Assembly (NCBI GenBank): GCA_033720735.1
Contig: JAWWBX010000086.1
Coordinates: 1-14,578 of the forward strand
Reading direction: 5' to 3'
DNA length: 14,578 bases
Origin: B8-G4 sp033720735
GTDB taxonomy: Bacteria > Bacteroidota > Bacteroidia > Chitinophagales > Saprospiraceae
The notes beneath the pieces are model-generated. The model was given only the letters and a program-made list of their open reading frames with translations, searched no databases and was not told the DNA's origin. This document shows, piece by piece, positions 1 to 7,428 of this stretch. Position numbers and translations under genes: made by a program. Position 1 is the first letter of the stretch; every line of letters starts with the position of its first letter.

Positions 1-174
1 CAGGAAACTGTAAAAGAGCGCCTTCCCACGCAGATCGGTGAGGAGCCGGATGCCGCCGTAGATCAGGATCGCCGGAATGATGGCCAGCAGGTAGCACATG
101 GCAATGGCCCTGAGAACCTTGTTCATCCGTTGGCTGGTCTTATCTCCCATGGCGGCTGATCGAATGGCTTTCAT
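1..174 (-). CDS. N-terminus of an unidentified membrane protein (cut by left edge)
   Basis: The minus strand is open from the window edge up to an in-frame ATG at 174, with a second in-frame ATG at 150; a TAG at 202-204 closes the frame upstream. Neither start has a convincing ribosome binding site. The visible 58 residues begin with a short basic segment (MKAIRSAAMGDK from the longer start) followed by one strongly hydrophobic stretch at about residues 23-42 (AIAMCYLLAIIPAILIYGG) and then a charged turn (RLLTDLRGK). This fits a first transmembrane helix of an inner-membrane protein. No motif allows a family to be named. The gene lies upstream of the hybrid regulator on the same strand, but 333 bp separate them, so they are unlikely to form a tight operon. 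Confidence 0.6.
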   Translation of the reverse strand, partial: MKAIRSAAMGDKTSQRMNKVLRAIAMCYLLAIIPAILIYGGIRLLTDLRGKALFYSFL

Positions 175-286
175 GCATGGGATAAAGGTGTGGCCCGGGC
201 GCTATGAAATTCTGGTCATCCTGATGGACAAACTGGTCAATCTGCAGCTATAACACGCTTTCCATAGCCGATGACGACCATTCTCG

Positions 287-313
287 GCGGAATCCGCGGA
301 ATCTGCGAGACCT
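287..313. repeat. Degenerate 9-bp tandem repeat (3 units)
   Basis: Three consecutive 9-bp units read GCGGAATCC, GCGGAATCT and GCGAGACCT. The first two differ at one base and the third is decayed. A further piece, GAATCCGCGGA, recurs at 367-377. The repeat lies in non-coding DNA. Confidence 0.5.
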
Positions 314-452
314 GCTGCCATTGTCACTCTTTGAAGACGGATGCACCACAACGCAGGGACTGTGCTGAATCCGCGGAAGCATTCCACCGGTAAACTGAGG
401 GTTGGCGCCTCTGAAATGCCACTGATTACACAGATTGGCACAAATGAACATC

Positions 453-501
453 GCGTCTGGCATCTGACATCTGGCATCTGGTGTCTGGCATCTGGCGTCT
501 G
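453..501. repeat. Heptamer tandem array, seven copies of GCATCTG-like unit
   Basis: Seven units follow each other with no insertion or deletion: GCGTCTG, GCATCTG, ACATCTG, GCATCTG, GTGTCTG, GCATCTG, GCGTCTG. All differences from the consensus GCATCTG are transitions within the first three positions, and TCTG is invariant. The array ends 6 bp from the stop codon of the hybrid regulator gene, so it lies in its 3' untranslated region on the minus strand, where the unit reads CAGATGC. Confidence 0.85.
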
Positions 502-507
502 CGGAAC

Positions 508-3500
508 TCAGATCCTCTCCGCAGGCCGGTAGCCGAAGCGCTGCGCGTAGATCCGCGAGAAGTAGCCGGGATCCTCAAAGCCGACCGCTGCGCTGAGCTG
601 GGCGATCGTCCCTGCTTCACCTGATTCCAGGAATTCCTTGGCCTTGTAGAGCCTTGCCTCGCGGAGGTAATGGTGGGGCGTGAGACCGGTAAATGCCTTG
701 ATGCGCCGGTACAGCTTGCTCCTGCTCATGTGCATCTCCCAGGCCAGCCGGTCGATGGTAAAATCGCGCTCATGGAGGTGTCCCATGATGTGCTCTTCGA
801 CCGCACGCAGCCATTTTTGATCGACCGCCGACACGTCCTCGCCTGCTTCTGCAATGGCCTCCTGTTTCATGGGTTTCCGGCCCACCAGGTTGTTGATGCG
901 GATGCGCAGTTCTTCCGCGTCGAATGGCTTGGTGATGTAATCATCGACGCCAATGCGCAGACCGGTCAGTTTGTCGTCCTGTCCTGCGCGTGCCGTCAAC
1001 AGAATGATCGGTAGCGAGGACAGTTGCGACGATGCACGGATTTGCTGCGCCAGTTCGAATCCGTCCATCTCGGGCATCATGACATCGCTCACGATACAAT
1101 CCGGAAGGGTGCCCTCACTGGACATTTGTTCAAGCAACCGCAGTGCCTGCAGGCCATTCTCGCACGTGGTCACCTGGTACGCCTGCAACTCCGCGGTGAG
1201 ATAGGCACGCATCGACCGGTTGTCTTCGACGCAGAGGATCCTTGGTGCTGACCCTTGTCCGGAATCGGCCACCAACGGGGTCGGCGCGAGGGGTGGTGTC
1301 GGTGCAACGGCTTCTTCGGCGACTTCGTCCTCCGCCGGCTCATATGGAAAGGCAACATGGAAGGTACTGCCAAGCCCCACCTCCGATTCAGCCCAGACCC
1401 TGCCTTGCATCACGCCTGCCAGCTCCCGGCTGAGCGACAAACCGATGCCTGCACCGCCTTGCAGATGCTCTCCCTGATAATAGCGTTCGAAGATCTTCTC
1501 CAGCAGGTCAGGCGCAATACCCGGTCCCTCATCTCGCACGCTGACCACCAGCAGCTCTTGATCCCTCGTACATGTCACTGTGACTGTCGTGCCACTGTCC
1601 GTGTACCGCATGGCGTTCGATAAGAAGTTGGACAGAATGTGCTCTAGCTTGCGGGGGTCTGTTCGGATGACCGTGTCGGCCGGAAGCTGGTTTTGTAAGA
1701 GAAGGCGAATCTTGCGCTCTTTGGCGAGCCCCTGAAAACTGTCGACGATCCGTTCCAACAGGCTGTTCAGGCGAACGGCAGACTTTCTCACCTCGAGATT
1801 CCCGCTATCGGAGCGGGCCAGCGTCAGAAGATCTTCGATCCGTTCACTCAGCAGGTCGGCGTTGTAATCGATGATCTTGACGTAGTCCCGCTTCTGTTCC
1901 TCCGTGCGTTTGCCGCTGAGCAGGCCTTGCAGCGGGCCCTTGATCAGGGTAAGTGGTGTGCGCAGTTCGTGGGAAATGTTGGCGAAGAATCGCGTGCGGG
2001 CCGCGACCATCTTCTGAAGCTCCGCGGCCTTTTGGGTGACCTCCTCGGTTCTTTCCTCGACCAGACGTTCGAGTTTTCGCGCCTGCGACCGCATTCTTCG
2101 GGTGCGTGTGGTCCAGTATTCCCGGATGATCAGCACCAAACCGAGAGCAACTCCGAGTAAAAACCACCAGCGCAAGTGCAACGGTCGCATCACAGTCACC
2201 GGGATCTGCAGGATATTCTCCGCCGCGACACCGCGGGTGTTCTTTCCGCGAATCTCCAACAGATGATTGCCGAAGGGAAGACCGTGAATGCGGATGCGAT
2301 TGCCCGGAACACTCAGCCACTCTTCATCCAGGTTTACCAGACGATATTGATACTGATGCATGTTGGTTTGGAACAGATCGTTCAAGCCCACTTCCAGCTC
2401 AAAGAAATTGTCCCCGGGTGCCAGTCTGATCGCCTGCGATGTGCGAAACGCTGCCGTGGTTGTCACCACCTGATTCTCCCATCCGGAATACTGTTGCACC
2501 TGCAACACATTGAGGCGCAGAGGAATGCGACGTTCTGAATAAAAATCCTGCGGGCTGAACGCTGTCACCCCCTCCAGGCCTCCGAAATAGATATCACCGC
2601 GTGCATCGCGAAAATGCGAGAGCCGGTTGAACTCCAGATTGCGCATGCCGTCTTCTTGAGAGTAAATTTGAAATGACCAGGTCGAAGTGTCGACTTGCAC
2701 AATGCCGAGGTCAGTGCTGCACCAGAATGAGCCAAGCTCATCGGGGTAGACAGCATAGAAGGTGTTGGTCGGGACGCCATCGTCACGGTTCAATTGATCT
2801 ATGATCCGTGCGGTCGTATCGCTCAGGGTGAAATGTACCAGCCCGCCATCGAGAGAGGTAATCCAGAAATCGCTTTTGTCATCCCGCATCACATGTGTAA
2901 AATGTGAGAACGCTCCTGGTGTCCCCGCCGGATCCACGAATCGCACCTGGCGTAGATGCGACAGATCATCCCGGGCGATAAAGAGTCCCGAAGAACCGAC
3001 TATCAGAACCTCCTCTGCATTCAGCGATGCAAACTGATATGCCAAATTGCGGCCTGGGGCGGCAATTTTGGTCGCCGGGCCCGACAGGTACTGAATCGTA
3101 TCCCACCGCAGGGGTGCGCGATGCAAGCCGTTGATATCCGAGACATAGAGATGATTGTTGATCAGGGCCAAAGCCCACGTCGTGACGATTTGATCTCGCC
3201 GCATCAGCGGATGCAGCGTGCGGCGGTCGAGATCCAGCCTGTAGATATGCTGTCCGCCGACCAGCATTGCGCGCGGCTGCACCATGATCAGTTGTTGGGG
3301 TCTGGCAAGGGCCCGCGTCACTTCAATGTGCTGAGGATCTGAGAGCGGGGACTGATAGACCCCTCTTTGCAAACACGTGTAAATCGTGTCCCCAAAAACC
3401 ATGATCCCCCGGCTTTGCGGAGCATCCACCAGCCCTCCCGGTGCGCTTTCTGTAAAGTAATTTCTGAATCTCACCGGCTCCAGAGCCACGATGTAGAACC

Positions 3501-4425
3501 CGGATTCCGTCCCGACAAACAGCCGCTCCCCGGCTGTCATATGCGTAATCTTCCGCGGAAACTGCAAGCTGTCCGATCCGTCTCCGAAGGTGACGCGCGT
3601 TCCGTGCAGGTGACTGCCCATGAGCACGTTTTGCCTGGCGTGCCAGAATACTTCCCTGACCGGATCGAGCATCCCCTCCCCAACACGACCATGTTCGCCG
3701 ACCAGATCGCGGTAGAGTCGGAGCATTGGGGCATCACTCAGTTCTGCATCGATCAATACTTCGGGATCATGGAGGTCGATGAGCGTAAGAGGGTTATGCA
3801 ATGACCATGCATAATGCAGGAAGCTCTTTTCCCAAGTATGTTTCCCGGGTACCTCAAGATGGATTTCTTCGCATGCCGCAAATGAGTACGCCCTGATATG
3901 AGGCTTGGTGAACAGGACACCTTCCATATACTGCAATGTTGAGATCCTCGTCCCGGCGACCATCTGTGCCAACCCTGGATCCACATCGTGGAAGAGCAGT
4001 GTGGTCATATCGAGGTATTGGACATGGGCAATCCGCTGCGGGGCGGTCGCGCTGCCGGTATAGACGTACAGATGGTTGTCCGGGCCCAGGTGCATGAAGC
4101 CAACGAGATTGGATTGCAGATCCGAGTTCTGCGTGTTGAATTCAGTGAATTTGAATCCATCAAACCGATTCAATCCGTCCTGGGTCGCCACCCACAGGAT
4201 GCCATCAGGCGCTTGTACTATACAGGTGACGTGCTGGCTGGACAATCCTTCATGGATGTTGAAATGCTCCACCTTCGCGACGTACGACTGGCCGGTGCCG
4301 GCCTTGCAAACCAGGAGCGCCAGTAGCATTACCAGCAGCACGCTTGCAGGCTTGGGTGTGGCAAGCGCGTAACGAAGGGCAATGTAATTCAGGAACGCGT
4401 AACGCCGAATCGGTGACTGTTCCAT
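508..4425 (-). CDS. Hybrid two-component system regulator (propeller sensor, histidine kinase, receiver, AraC-type HTH)
   Basis: This single chain senses an extracytoplasmic signal and acts as its own transcription factor, as in the one-protein hybrid regulators of Bacteroidota. Numbering is from the ATG at 4425 (1305 residues). It has an N-terminal hydrophobic signal segment (26-46) and a Reg_prop-type beta-propeller (about 50-635) with recognisable blades such as GILWVATQDGLNRFDG. A Y_Y_Y-type domain (about 684-746), a transmembrane helix (751-771) and a coiled coil follow. The HisKA domain carries SHELRTP with phospho-acceptor H819. The ATPase domain has N937, DEGPG and GAGIGLS. A Pro/Ala linker leads to a receiver with acidic pair E1067/D1068, phospho-acceptor D1114, T1144 and K1166. 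The C-terminal 100 residues are an AraC-type double HTH. All catalytic residues are present. A TTG at 4443 in the same frame is a less likely start. No SusC/SusD pair lies nearby; the divergent aminotransferase operon is the obvious candidate target. Confidence 0.95.
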   Translation of the reverse strand: MEQSPIRRYAFLNYIALRYALATPKPASVLLVMLLALLVCKAGTGQSYVAKVEHFNIHEGLSSQHVTCIVQAPDGILWVATQDGLNRFDGFKFTEFNTQNSDLQSNLVGFMHLGPDNHLYVYTGSATAPQRIAHVQYLDMTTLLFHDVDPGLAQMVAGTRISTLQYMEGVLFTKPHIRAYSFAACEEIHLEVPGKHTWEKSFLHYAWSLHNPLTLIDLHDPEVLIDAELSDAPMLRLYRDLVGEHGRVGEGMLDPVREVFWHARQNVLMGSHLHGTRVTFGDGSDSLQFPRKITHMTAGERLFVGTESGFYIVALEPVRFRNYFTESAPGGLVDAPQSRGIMVFGDTIYTCLQRGVYQSPLSDPQHIEVTRALARPQQLIMVQPRAMLVGGQHIYRLDLDRRTLHPLMRRDQIVTTWALALINNHLYVSDINGLHRAPLRWDTIQYLSGPATKIAAPGRNLAYQFASLNAEEVLIVGSSGLFIARDDLSHLRQVRFVDPAGTPGAFSHFTHVMRDDKSDFWITSLDGGLVHFTLSDTTARIIDQLNRDDGVPTNTFYAVYPDELGSFWCSTDLGIVQVDTSTWSFQIYSQEDGMRNLEFNRLSHFRDARGDIYFGGLEGVTAFSPQDFYSERRIPLRLNVLQVQQYSGWENQVVTTTAAFRTSQAIRLAPGDNFFELEVGLNDLFQTNMHQYQYRLVNLDEEWLSVPGNRIRIHGLPFGNHLLEIRGKNTRGVAAENILQIPVTVMRPLHLRWWFLLGVALGLVLIIREYWTTRTRRMRSQARKLERLVEERTEEVTQKAAELQKMVAARTRFFANISHELRTPLTLIKGPLQGLLSGKRTEEQKRDYVKIIDYNADLLSERIEDLLTLARSDSGNLEVRKSAVRLNSLLERIVDSFQGLAKERKIRLLLQNQLPADTVIRTDPRKLEHILSNFLSNAMRYTDSGTTVTVTCTRDQELLVVSVRDEGPGIAPDLLEKIFERYYQGEHLQGGAGIGLSLSRELAGVMQGRVWAESEVGLGSTFHVAFPYEPAEDEVAEEAVAPTPPLAPTPLVADSGQGSAPRILCVEDNRSMRAYLTAELQAYQVTTCENGLQALRLLEQMSSEGTLPDCIVSDVMMPEMDGFELAQQIRASSQLSSLPIILLTARAGQDDKLTGLRIGVDDYITKPFDAEELRIRINNLVGRKPMKQEAIAEAGEDVSAVDQKWLRAVEEHIMGHLHERDFTIDRLAWEMHMSRSKLYRRIKAFTGLTPHHYLREARLYKAKEFLESGEAGTIAQLSAAVGFEDPGYFSRIYAQRFGYRPAERI

Positions 4426-4432
4426 GGAGTGT

Positions 4433-4478
4433 TGAAAGTGCAACCATTAAGTTATAGAATTCTCCTATCGCACTTTCA
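4433..4478. promoter_or_regulatory. 9-bp inverted repeat in the divergent promoter region (candidate operator)
   Basis: TGAAAGTGC at 4433-4441 and GCACTTTCA at 4470-4478 are perfect reverse complements separated by 28 bp. They lie just upstream of the regulator's ATG at 4425 and about 70-115 bp before the aminotransferase start. Such paired arms suit a dimeric or looped regulator, possibly the adjacent AraC-type protein acting on its own gene or on the divergent operon. Function is inferred only. Confidence 0.4.
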
Positions 4479-4480
4479 TG

Positions 4481-4495
4481 CCCTGACACACAGGG
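4481..4495. promoter_or_regulatory. Short palindrome CCCTG-ACACA-CAGGG
   Basis: A 5-bp perfect inverted repeat with a 5-nt loop lies immediately beside the larger inverted repeat in the same divergent intergenic region. It could be a second protein-binding site or part of a leader. It is short enough to occur by chance. Confidence 0.2.
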
Positions 4496-4506
4496 ACGGT
4501 TTCATA

Positions 4507-4536
4507 TTGACCGGGTAGCGTATCTTGATGTAGAAC
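4507..4536 (+). promoter_or_regulatory. Possible promoter for the aminotransferase operon
   Basis: TTGACC at 4507-4512 and TAGAAC at 4531-4536 are separated by 18 bp and resemble -35 and -10 boxes (5/6 and 4/6 to the classical consensus). Transcription would then start only a few bases before the GTG at 4550, giving a nearly leaderless mRNA. The typical Bacteroidota -7 element (TAnnTTTG) is only weakly matched by TATCTTGA at 4521-4528, so this call is tentative. Confidence 0.2.
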
Positions 4537-4549
4537 AAATCGTCATGGT

Positions 4550-5815
4550 GTGCCCGGACCCCTGTCCTTTCCGCTCAAACCCCACATCGCCTCCGTCGGC
4601 ACTTCGGCCACGCTGGAAATCAACGAGCGCTGCCAGGCTCTGATCCGGGATGGGCGTAAGGTGATCCGCTTCGGATTTGGACAATCTCCGTTTCCAGTTC
4701 CCGCGGCCGTGATCGAAACGCTCCGTGCCCACGCCCATGAAAAGGCCTACCTGCCTGTCAAGGGACTGCCTGAACTAAGGACGGCTGCGGCGGCCTTTCT
4801 TTCCAAAACCCGCCAAATCGATGTTGAAGCTGACCAGATACTGATCGGACCGGGATCCAAAGAACTCATCTATCTGTTGCAGGTCTGTCTGCAGGGTACC
4901 CTGTACCTGCCGACTCCCAGTTGGGTCTCCTATGCGCCGCAATCGGTCATGACCGGCAACGCCTGTCGCTGGATACGGTGCTCACCCGAGGACCATTGGA
5001 AGCTCACTCCGGATGCACTGGACCAGGCCGTGACTGCCCCGGGTTTTCTGATCCTGAATTATCCGAACAACCCGTCCGGGATGGTGTATACTGATCAGGA
5101 ATTGGAGGCACTCGCCGCTGTGGCGCGCGAAAAGCAACTGATCGTGATCGCCGACGAGATCTACAACATGTTGCGATTTGACGGGCAGGTCACCTCGCTT
5201 GCTGCGTATTATCCGGAGGGCACCATCATCACCTCGGGGCTGTCCAAGTGGTGCGGTGCCGGAGGGTGGCGCCTTGGCGTCGCTGCATTCCCCCGGGATG
5301 CATCGGAGTTGCTGGAACAGATGGCGATCCTGGCCAGTGAGACCTTCACTGCCGTGAATGCCCCCTTGCAGTTTGCGGCAGTGACCGCCTACGCCGACAC
5401 GCATGACCTGGCAGACTATCGCACGCGAAGCCGCCAGGTCCTTTCGCACATCGCACGATATGTGCACGGCCAGCTGACCAGCTGCGGGGTTGGCTGCATT
5501 CCTGCCGGCGGCGGGTTTTATGTGTTCCCGGACATGTCCGGACACGCCGAAACCTTGCGTCATCGAGGGATCCTGACATCTGATGCGTTGTGCATGCAGC
5601 TGCTGGAAGAGACGGGAGTGGCATTCCTTCCAGGTACGGTTTTCGGCTGTCCTCCCGAGGTCCTGACTGCCCGCCTGGCATTCGTCGATTTTGACGGTGA
5701 ACACGCCCTGCTCGACCCACCCGACATGGATACAGACGAATCATGGATAGAACATCATACACCCGACATTGTCACAGGCCTGGCAAAATTTTGCACATGG
5801 TTGGCAGAAGACTGA
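4550..5815 (+). CDS. PLP-dependent aminotransferase, class I/II fold
   Basis: Fold-type I aminotransferase of 421 residues, moving an amino group between an amino acid and a 2-oxo acid in the cytoplasm. Family motifs are in order: GPGSKELIY (100-108, phosphate-side loop), NYPNNPSG with N174 (170-177), ADEIY with D202 and Y205 (201-205) and SGLSKWCGAGGWRLG with Schiff-base lysine K233. The C-terminal arginine for the substrate carboxylate is probably R375 in ARLAFVDF. The length is normal for the family. The start is a GTG, because an in-frame TGA lies at 4526-4528 and no in-frame ATG follows before the conserved N-terminus; the ATG at 4545 is out of frame. Its 3' end overlaps the next gene by 19 bp, so the two are probably translationally coupled. 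Substrate cannot be assigned. The dehydrogenase two genes downstream could use its 2-oxo acid product. Confidence 0.9.
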   Translation: MPGPLSFPLKPHIASVGTSATLEINERCQALIRDGRKVIRFGFGQSPFPVPAAVIETLRAHAHEKAYLPVKGLPELRTAAAAFLSKTRQIDVEADQILIGPGSKELIYLLQVCLQGTLYLPTPSWVSYAPQSVMTGNACRWIRCSPEDHWKLTPDALDQAVTAPGFLILNYPNNPSGMVYTDQELEALAAVAREKQLIVIADEIYNMLRFDGQVTSLAAYYPEGTIITSGLSKWCGAGGWRLGVAAFPRDASELLEQMAILASETFTAVNAPLQFAAVTAYADTHDLADYRTRSRQVLSHIARYVHGQLTSCGVGCIPAGGGFYVFPDMSGHAETLRHRGILTSDALCMQLLEETGVAFLPGTVFGCPPEVLTARLAFVDFDGEHALLDPPDMDTDESWIEHHTPDIVTGLAKFCTWLAED

Positions 5816-7410
5816 TCGTCCTGATGACGATCGTGCTCATGGCTTGCGCGGCGTGCCAGGAGACGGATTCTCCGGTGGCAGGACAACGCGCCTGTGTCAC
5901 TGCGGCATCCCCCGAAGCCGTGCAGGCCGGCCACGAAATCCTGATGGCCGGGGGCAACGCGGCCGATGCAGCGGTAGCTGTGGCATTCGCTCTGGGAGTC
6001 ACGGAGCCGGCGATGTCCGGCCTCGGAGGCGGGATGCAGATCCTGTATGCGCCCGCCGGCGCGACGCCAGTGAGTATCAACGGTACCACCTGGTCACCAC
6101 ACATCACTTCACGCAATGCGTCTGACACGTTGTCTTATCACCGTCGGTCGACCGTTCCCGGGACTGTCAAAGCGCTGGACCTGTTGCACCGGCAATACGG
6201 CAGTGGCATGGCCTGGGAGGCTTTGCTGGCACCTGCCATCAAACTGGCCGATGAGGGCTTTGTCGTTGGCACGTTCAGACACCGCGTGTACAAACGAACC
6301 GAACGCATCTTACTCAATTCACCATACTTGTCGGGCCAGCTTCTGCGCGATGACGGAACGATCCCGGCGGCAGGCGATACGCTGCGGCAACCCGTACTGG
6401 CCCGGACCATGGCGCGCCTGGCTACTGCCGGCGGAGACGACTTTTACCACGGCGAGATTGCACGGACCATCGCGGATGACATGGCCAGTCGCGGCGGGTG
6501 GATCGCGCTTGCCGACCTGCAATCGTTTCCGGAACCGACCATCCGGCCCGCTTTGCACGTGACACATCAAGGCTACGATGTCTACACAGCCCCACCACCT
6601 GCAGGTGGCTACGTCGCGTTACTGGCACTCAATCTGATCGCCGCGGACCCGGCGATCACGAGCCGGGCCACGACTCTGCAACTGGCGCGTGTTCTCAATG
6701 CCGCACACGGAGTACGCCGCGGATCACCGCAGATCAGGTATGACAGTGTCATGCTCACTGAGGCTCTTTCTGCAGGTTTCGCGGAGACCTTGATCCCGCA
6801 CATCTATCAGGAACGCCCTGCAGGGCATGACGCATCTGATGGAGGAGAAACCACGCATTTCTCCATCGTTGACCTGGAGGGGAATGCCATCGCCGTCACG
6901 GCCAGCATCAACGCGTATTTCGGAGCTGCTGCCCTTGCCCCGGACCTGGGCTTCCTCTACAATTCGTACATGGATGATTTTGTCTTTGGTGACACTGCCC
7001 ATGTCGATGCCATCGCACCGAATGCCGCAGCCTACTCTTCCATGAGTCCGACCATTGTTCAGCAAAACGGTGAGACCCGGCTCGTGATCGGCAGCCCCGG
7101 CAGTGCGCGCATTATCAGCTCGGTAGCCCAGCTTGTACACATCTGGACATACGACCGACCGCCCATCGATCAATTGCTGCGATTGCCCCGGGTCCACGCA
7201 CAGGCAGATCGTGTCTATCTGGAGGATCCGCAATGGGATCGCCGCCCCTTCCGCGAGGCAGGTCTGACCGTCGCCCATCCCACCTACGATCTCATCCAGA
7301 ACAGCCTCAATGCGTACTTTGGCGGTGTGCATGCCATCGCACGCACCGGCAACGGATGGACCGGTGGCGCGGATCCCCGGCGTGACGGTGCTGTCATGTA
7401 CATTGAATAG
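5797..7410 (+). CDS. Gamma-glutamyltransferase-like Ntn-hydrolase, probable lipoprotein
   Basis: Self-cleaving N-terminal-nucleophile hydrolase of the gamma-glutamyltransferase family, 538 residues from the ATG at 5797. That start is preferred over an ATG at 5743 because it opens directly on a signal peptide (MVGRRLIVLMTIVLMACAAC) with a lipobox-like end at C17 or C20. Family marks include GGNAADAAVA near the N-terminus, IKLADEGF, and GGETTHFSIVD, in which T352 should become the nucleophile after cleavage behind E351. NSYMDDF (D393/D394) and SSMSPTIV (S414/S415), which contact the gamma-glutamyl group in the E. coli enzyme, are kept. The arginine equivalent to E. coli R114 is not: the DFREMAP-like site reads NGTTWSP. 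Classical hydrolysis of gamma-glutamyl peptides is therefore possible but not assured; an acylase or amidase role is the alternative. It lies between the aminotransferase (19-bp overlap) and the dehydrogenase (18-bp gap). Confidence 0.85.
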   Translation: MVGRRLIVLMTIVLMACAACQETDSPVAGQRACVTAASPEAVQAGHEILMAGGNAADAAVAVAFALGVTEPAMSGLGGGMQILYAPAGATPVSINGTTWSPHITSRNASDTLSYHRRSTVPGTVKALDLLHRQYGSGMAWEALLAPAIKLADEGFVVGTFRHRVYKRTERILLNSPYLSGQLLRDDGTIPAAGDTLRQPVLARTMARLATAGGDDFYHGEIARTIADDMASRGGWIALADLQSFPEPTIRPALHVTHQGYDVYTAPPPAGGYVALLALNLIAADPAITSRATTLQLARVLNAAHGVRRGSPQIRYDSVMLTEALSAGFAETLIPHIYQERPAGHDASDGGETTHFSIVDLEGNAIAVTASINAYFGAAALAPDLGFLYNSYMDDFVFGDTAHVDAIAPNAAAYSSMSPTIVQQNGETRLVIGSPGSARIISSVAQLVHIWTYDRPPIDQLLRLPRVHAQADRVYLEDPQWDRRPFREAGLTVAHPTYDLIQNSLNAYFGGVHAIARTGNGWTGGADPRRDGAVMYIE

Positions 7411-7428
7411 CCCCAGACACACAACAGA

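Larger units (their letters stand above)
175..507. other. Gene-free intergenic stretch rich in short degenerate repeats
   Basis: No credible gene is visible in these 333 bp. Short open frames exist on both strands, but they only read through the repeats and have low-complexity or Cys/Arg-rich translations. The stretch holds a 9-bp imperfect repeat at 287-313, a related GAATCCGCGGA at 367-377, a diverged AATCTGTGT/AATCAGTGGC motif on the minus strand at about 421-440, and a heptamer array at 453-501. No intrinsic terminator for the gene ending at 508 was seen. Confidence 0.6.

Noticed and set aside
202..477. Small minus-strand frames in the left intergenic region
   Set aside because: Their translations mostly read through the heptamer and other short repeats, and they have no start context or family similarity.
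453..501. CRISPR array
   Set aside because: The repeated unit is 7 bp with no spacers, and no cas genes are present.
4982..5704. Minus-strand open frame of 240 codons
   Set aside because: It is antisense to the aminotransferase gene with no recognisable domain.
5743..5796. Longer N-terminus for the gamma-glutamyltransferase-like lipoprotein
   Set aside because: The extra 18 residues would precede a well-formed signal peptide that starts at the ATG at 5797, so the shorter start is preferred.
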